Shown here in pieces: positions 48,765-49,833 of a stretch of DNA of 49,833 nt; position 1 is the first letter of the stretch, and each line of letters starts with the position of its first letter. Source of the DNA: Terriglobia bacterium. Lineage in GTDB: Bacteria; Acidobacteriota; Terriglobia; Bryobacterales; Bryobacteraceae. The stretch covers positions 1-49,833 of the forward strand of contig JAIQFL010000032.1 in NCBI GenBank assembly GCA_020073365.1, written 5' to 3'. A program made the translations under genes and the position numbers. The notes under the pieces are model-generated. The model was not told the DNA's origin and ran no database searches. It saw only the letters and a program-made list of their open reading frames with translations.

Positions 48765-49833
48765 CTAACGTAACAGCGAAGTCTGCGCCATCTTCAGGAA
48801 CGGCTCCGGGTAAAGGCCGACTAACAGCGTCAGGGCGCCCGTCACGCCCAGCGCCAGCCGCAATCCGAAGCTGGATGCCACCGGAGCCCTTTCCGTCTCT
48901 TCGCGAATGAACATACTGCGTACAATCTTGAAGTAATAGTAGATCGCAACGGCCACGTAGAGTGTGGCGACCACTGCCAACGTGTAGTGCCCCGTCTGGA
49001 TCAGTGACAGGAAAATGTAGTACTTGCCCAGGAACCCGGCGGTGGGAGGAATGCCCGCCAGCGAGAGCAGGAAAATCAGCATCAGGATGGCATACGTAGG
49101 ATGCCGGTGTACCAGACCGTTGAAATCGTCGAGATCTTCTCCGATGATGTTCTGCCGTCGCATGGCGACCACCACCAGGAAGGCTCCCAGGTTCATGAAC
49201 GTGTAGACCATGATGTATACCGCGATACCGTTGATCCCGGTATCGTTGCCGGCGATCAGGCCCAGCAGCATGTATCCCGCGTGTGAGATGGAACTATAGG
49301 CCAGCAGCCGTTTGATGTTGGTCTGGTTGATCGCAGCCAGGTTGCCGAGCGTCAGCGTCAGCAACGCCACCGCCGCCAGGATCGGCTCCCATTCGTCGCG
49401 CACACTGGCTAAGGGCCCGAGGAAGATCCGCAGCAGGAAGGCGATCGAAGCGGCTTTGGAGGCCACCGAAAGATAGGCCGTTACGGTGGTGGGCGCTCCT
49501 TCATAGGCGTCGGGGGCCCACATGTGGAAGGGCGCCGCCGAAATCTTGAACAACAGCCCCACCGCTGTCGTCACCATGGCCAGGAAGACCACCGGGTCCC
49601 ACGCCGGGCGCTGCTGGATAGCGGTCGTCACGTCCGAAAGTTTCGTGGAGCCGGCCATCCCGTACATGATGGAGAACCCGTAGACCAGGAAGCCCGTGGA
49701 AAACGCGCCGAGCAGGAGGTATTTCAGCGCCGCCTCGTTGGAGCGCTTGTCGGTCCTCAGGAAGCCCACCATTACGTAGAAGCACAGCGCCATCAGTTCG
49801 AGCCCGATGAACAGAGTCACCAGGTCGGTGCCG
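48765..49833 (-). CDS. nuoN: NADH-quinone oxidoreductase subunit N, 5' end beyond window
   Basis: Antiporter-like membrane subunit of complex I, coupling electron transfer to proton pumping. The frame is open through the right edge of the window (GTG 49820 is internal; G-T-D-L precedes it), so the N-terminal ~100 residues are missing. Visible features are LFIGLELMALCFYVMVGFLR, EAALKYLLLGAFSTGFLVYG, APFHMWAPDAYEGAPTTVTA with the conserved H and W, LLAYSSISHAGYMLLG, and LSLAGIPPTAGFLGKYYIFL. It is followed directly by nuoH, so the nuo gene order is atypical here. Confidence 0.95.
   Translation of the reverse strand, partial: GTDLVTLFIGLELMALCFYVMVGFLRTDKRSNEAALKYLLLGAFSTGFLVYGFSIMYGMAGSTKLSDVTTAIQQRPAWDPVVFLAMVTTAVGLLFKISAAPFHMWAPDAYEGAPTTVTAYLSVASKAASIAFLLRIFLGPLASVRDEWEPILAAVALLTLTLGNLAAINQTNIKRLLAYSSISHAGYMLLGLIAGNDTGINGIAVYIMVYTFMNLGAFLVVVAMRRQNIIGEDLDDFNGLVHRHPTYAILMLIFLLSLAGIPPTAGFLGKYYIFLSLIQTGHYTLAVVATLYVAVAIYYYFKIVRSMFIREETERAPVASSFGLRLALGVTGALTLLVGLYPEPFLKMAQTSLLR

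Noticed and set aside
1..49833. tRNA, rRNA, CRISPR array, riboswitch, intact insertion sequence
   Set aside because: I looked for repeat-spacer arrays, cloverleaf ends and complete transposases and saw none. The only mobile gene sign is the RAYT relic and the dispersed hairpins.

Overview
The window is high-GC bacterial chromosome. The gene repertoire points to an Acidobacteriota member of the Solibacter/Bryobacter type (inference, no marker gene was compared). The pointers are a Ser/Thr kinase with a C-terminal propeller next to an ECF sigma factor, an ADOP-type ABC permease, a very large Oar-like TonB-dependent receptor with an N-terminal carboxypeptidase-regulatory domain, VPS10/BNR-type secreted propellers, many toxin-antitoxin relics and dispersed hairpin repeats.

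Layout. 1-5.4 kb: tail of a TPR protein, then a minus-strand block (cmk, lysC-type aspartokinase, a 32-aa TatA-like peptide, etfB, divergent etfA, a small secreted-type protein). 5.4-8.8 kb: a zincin-like protein and a 984-aa secreted BNR/VPS10 propeller on plus. 8.9-10.4 kb: a toxin-antitoxin graveyard: a PIN toxin cut by an in-frame TGA beside an intact RHH antitoxin, then a second PIN pair broken by three indels. 10.5-18.4 kb: Crp/Fnr regulator, zinc-ribbon/DUF2007 protein, membrane protein, TPR lipoprotein-like protein, DUF488, Ycf48-like propeller, a decayed TolB/TPR fragment, and a FecR-like anti-sigma with its ECF sigma. 18.5-25.1 kb: ADOP permease, a secreted protein with two internal repeats, and the large outer-membrane receptor. 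25.4-29.0 kb: the kinase, a sigma factor whose 5' part has been replaced by a truncated ParE gene, the ParE antitoxin and a HigA-like relic. 29.2-38.9 kb: a frameshifted TPR/NfrA-like protein, a decayed REP-associated transposase (RAYT), an ABC-2 exporter, a lytic transglycosylase, glycogen phosphorylase, a Cys-rich protein and a membrane protein. 38.8-43.1 kb: a single 1409-aa TIR-CHAT-STAND NTPase-TPR protein. 43.1-47.4 kb: two genes of the 2-hydroxyacyl-CoA dehydratase activase family. 47.6 kb to the end: nuoH and a partial nuoN of respiratory complex I.

The most interesting items are the TIR-CHAT-STAND-TPR protein, which looks like a bacterial NLR-like immune or cell-suicide sensor, and the fact that two different dispersed hairpin repeats lie in frame inside it. 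The same hairpin families recur at several intergenic places and one copy sits directly upstream of a RAYT relic, which suggests a REP/RAYT system. Indels and nonsense changes concentrate in accessory genes while the core metabolic genes are intact, so I read them mostly as real decay, although sequencing error cannot be excluded without reads.
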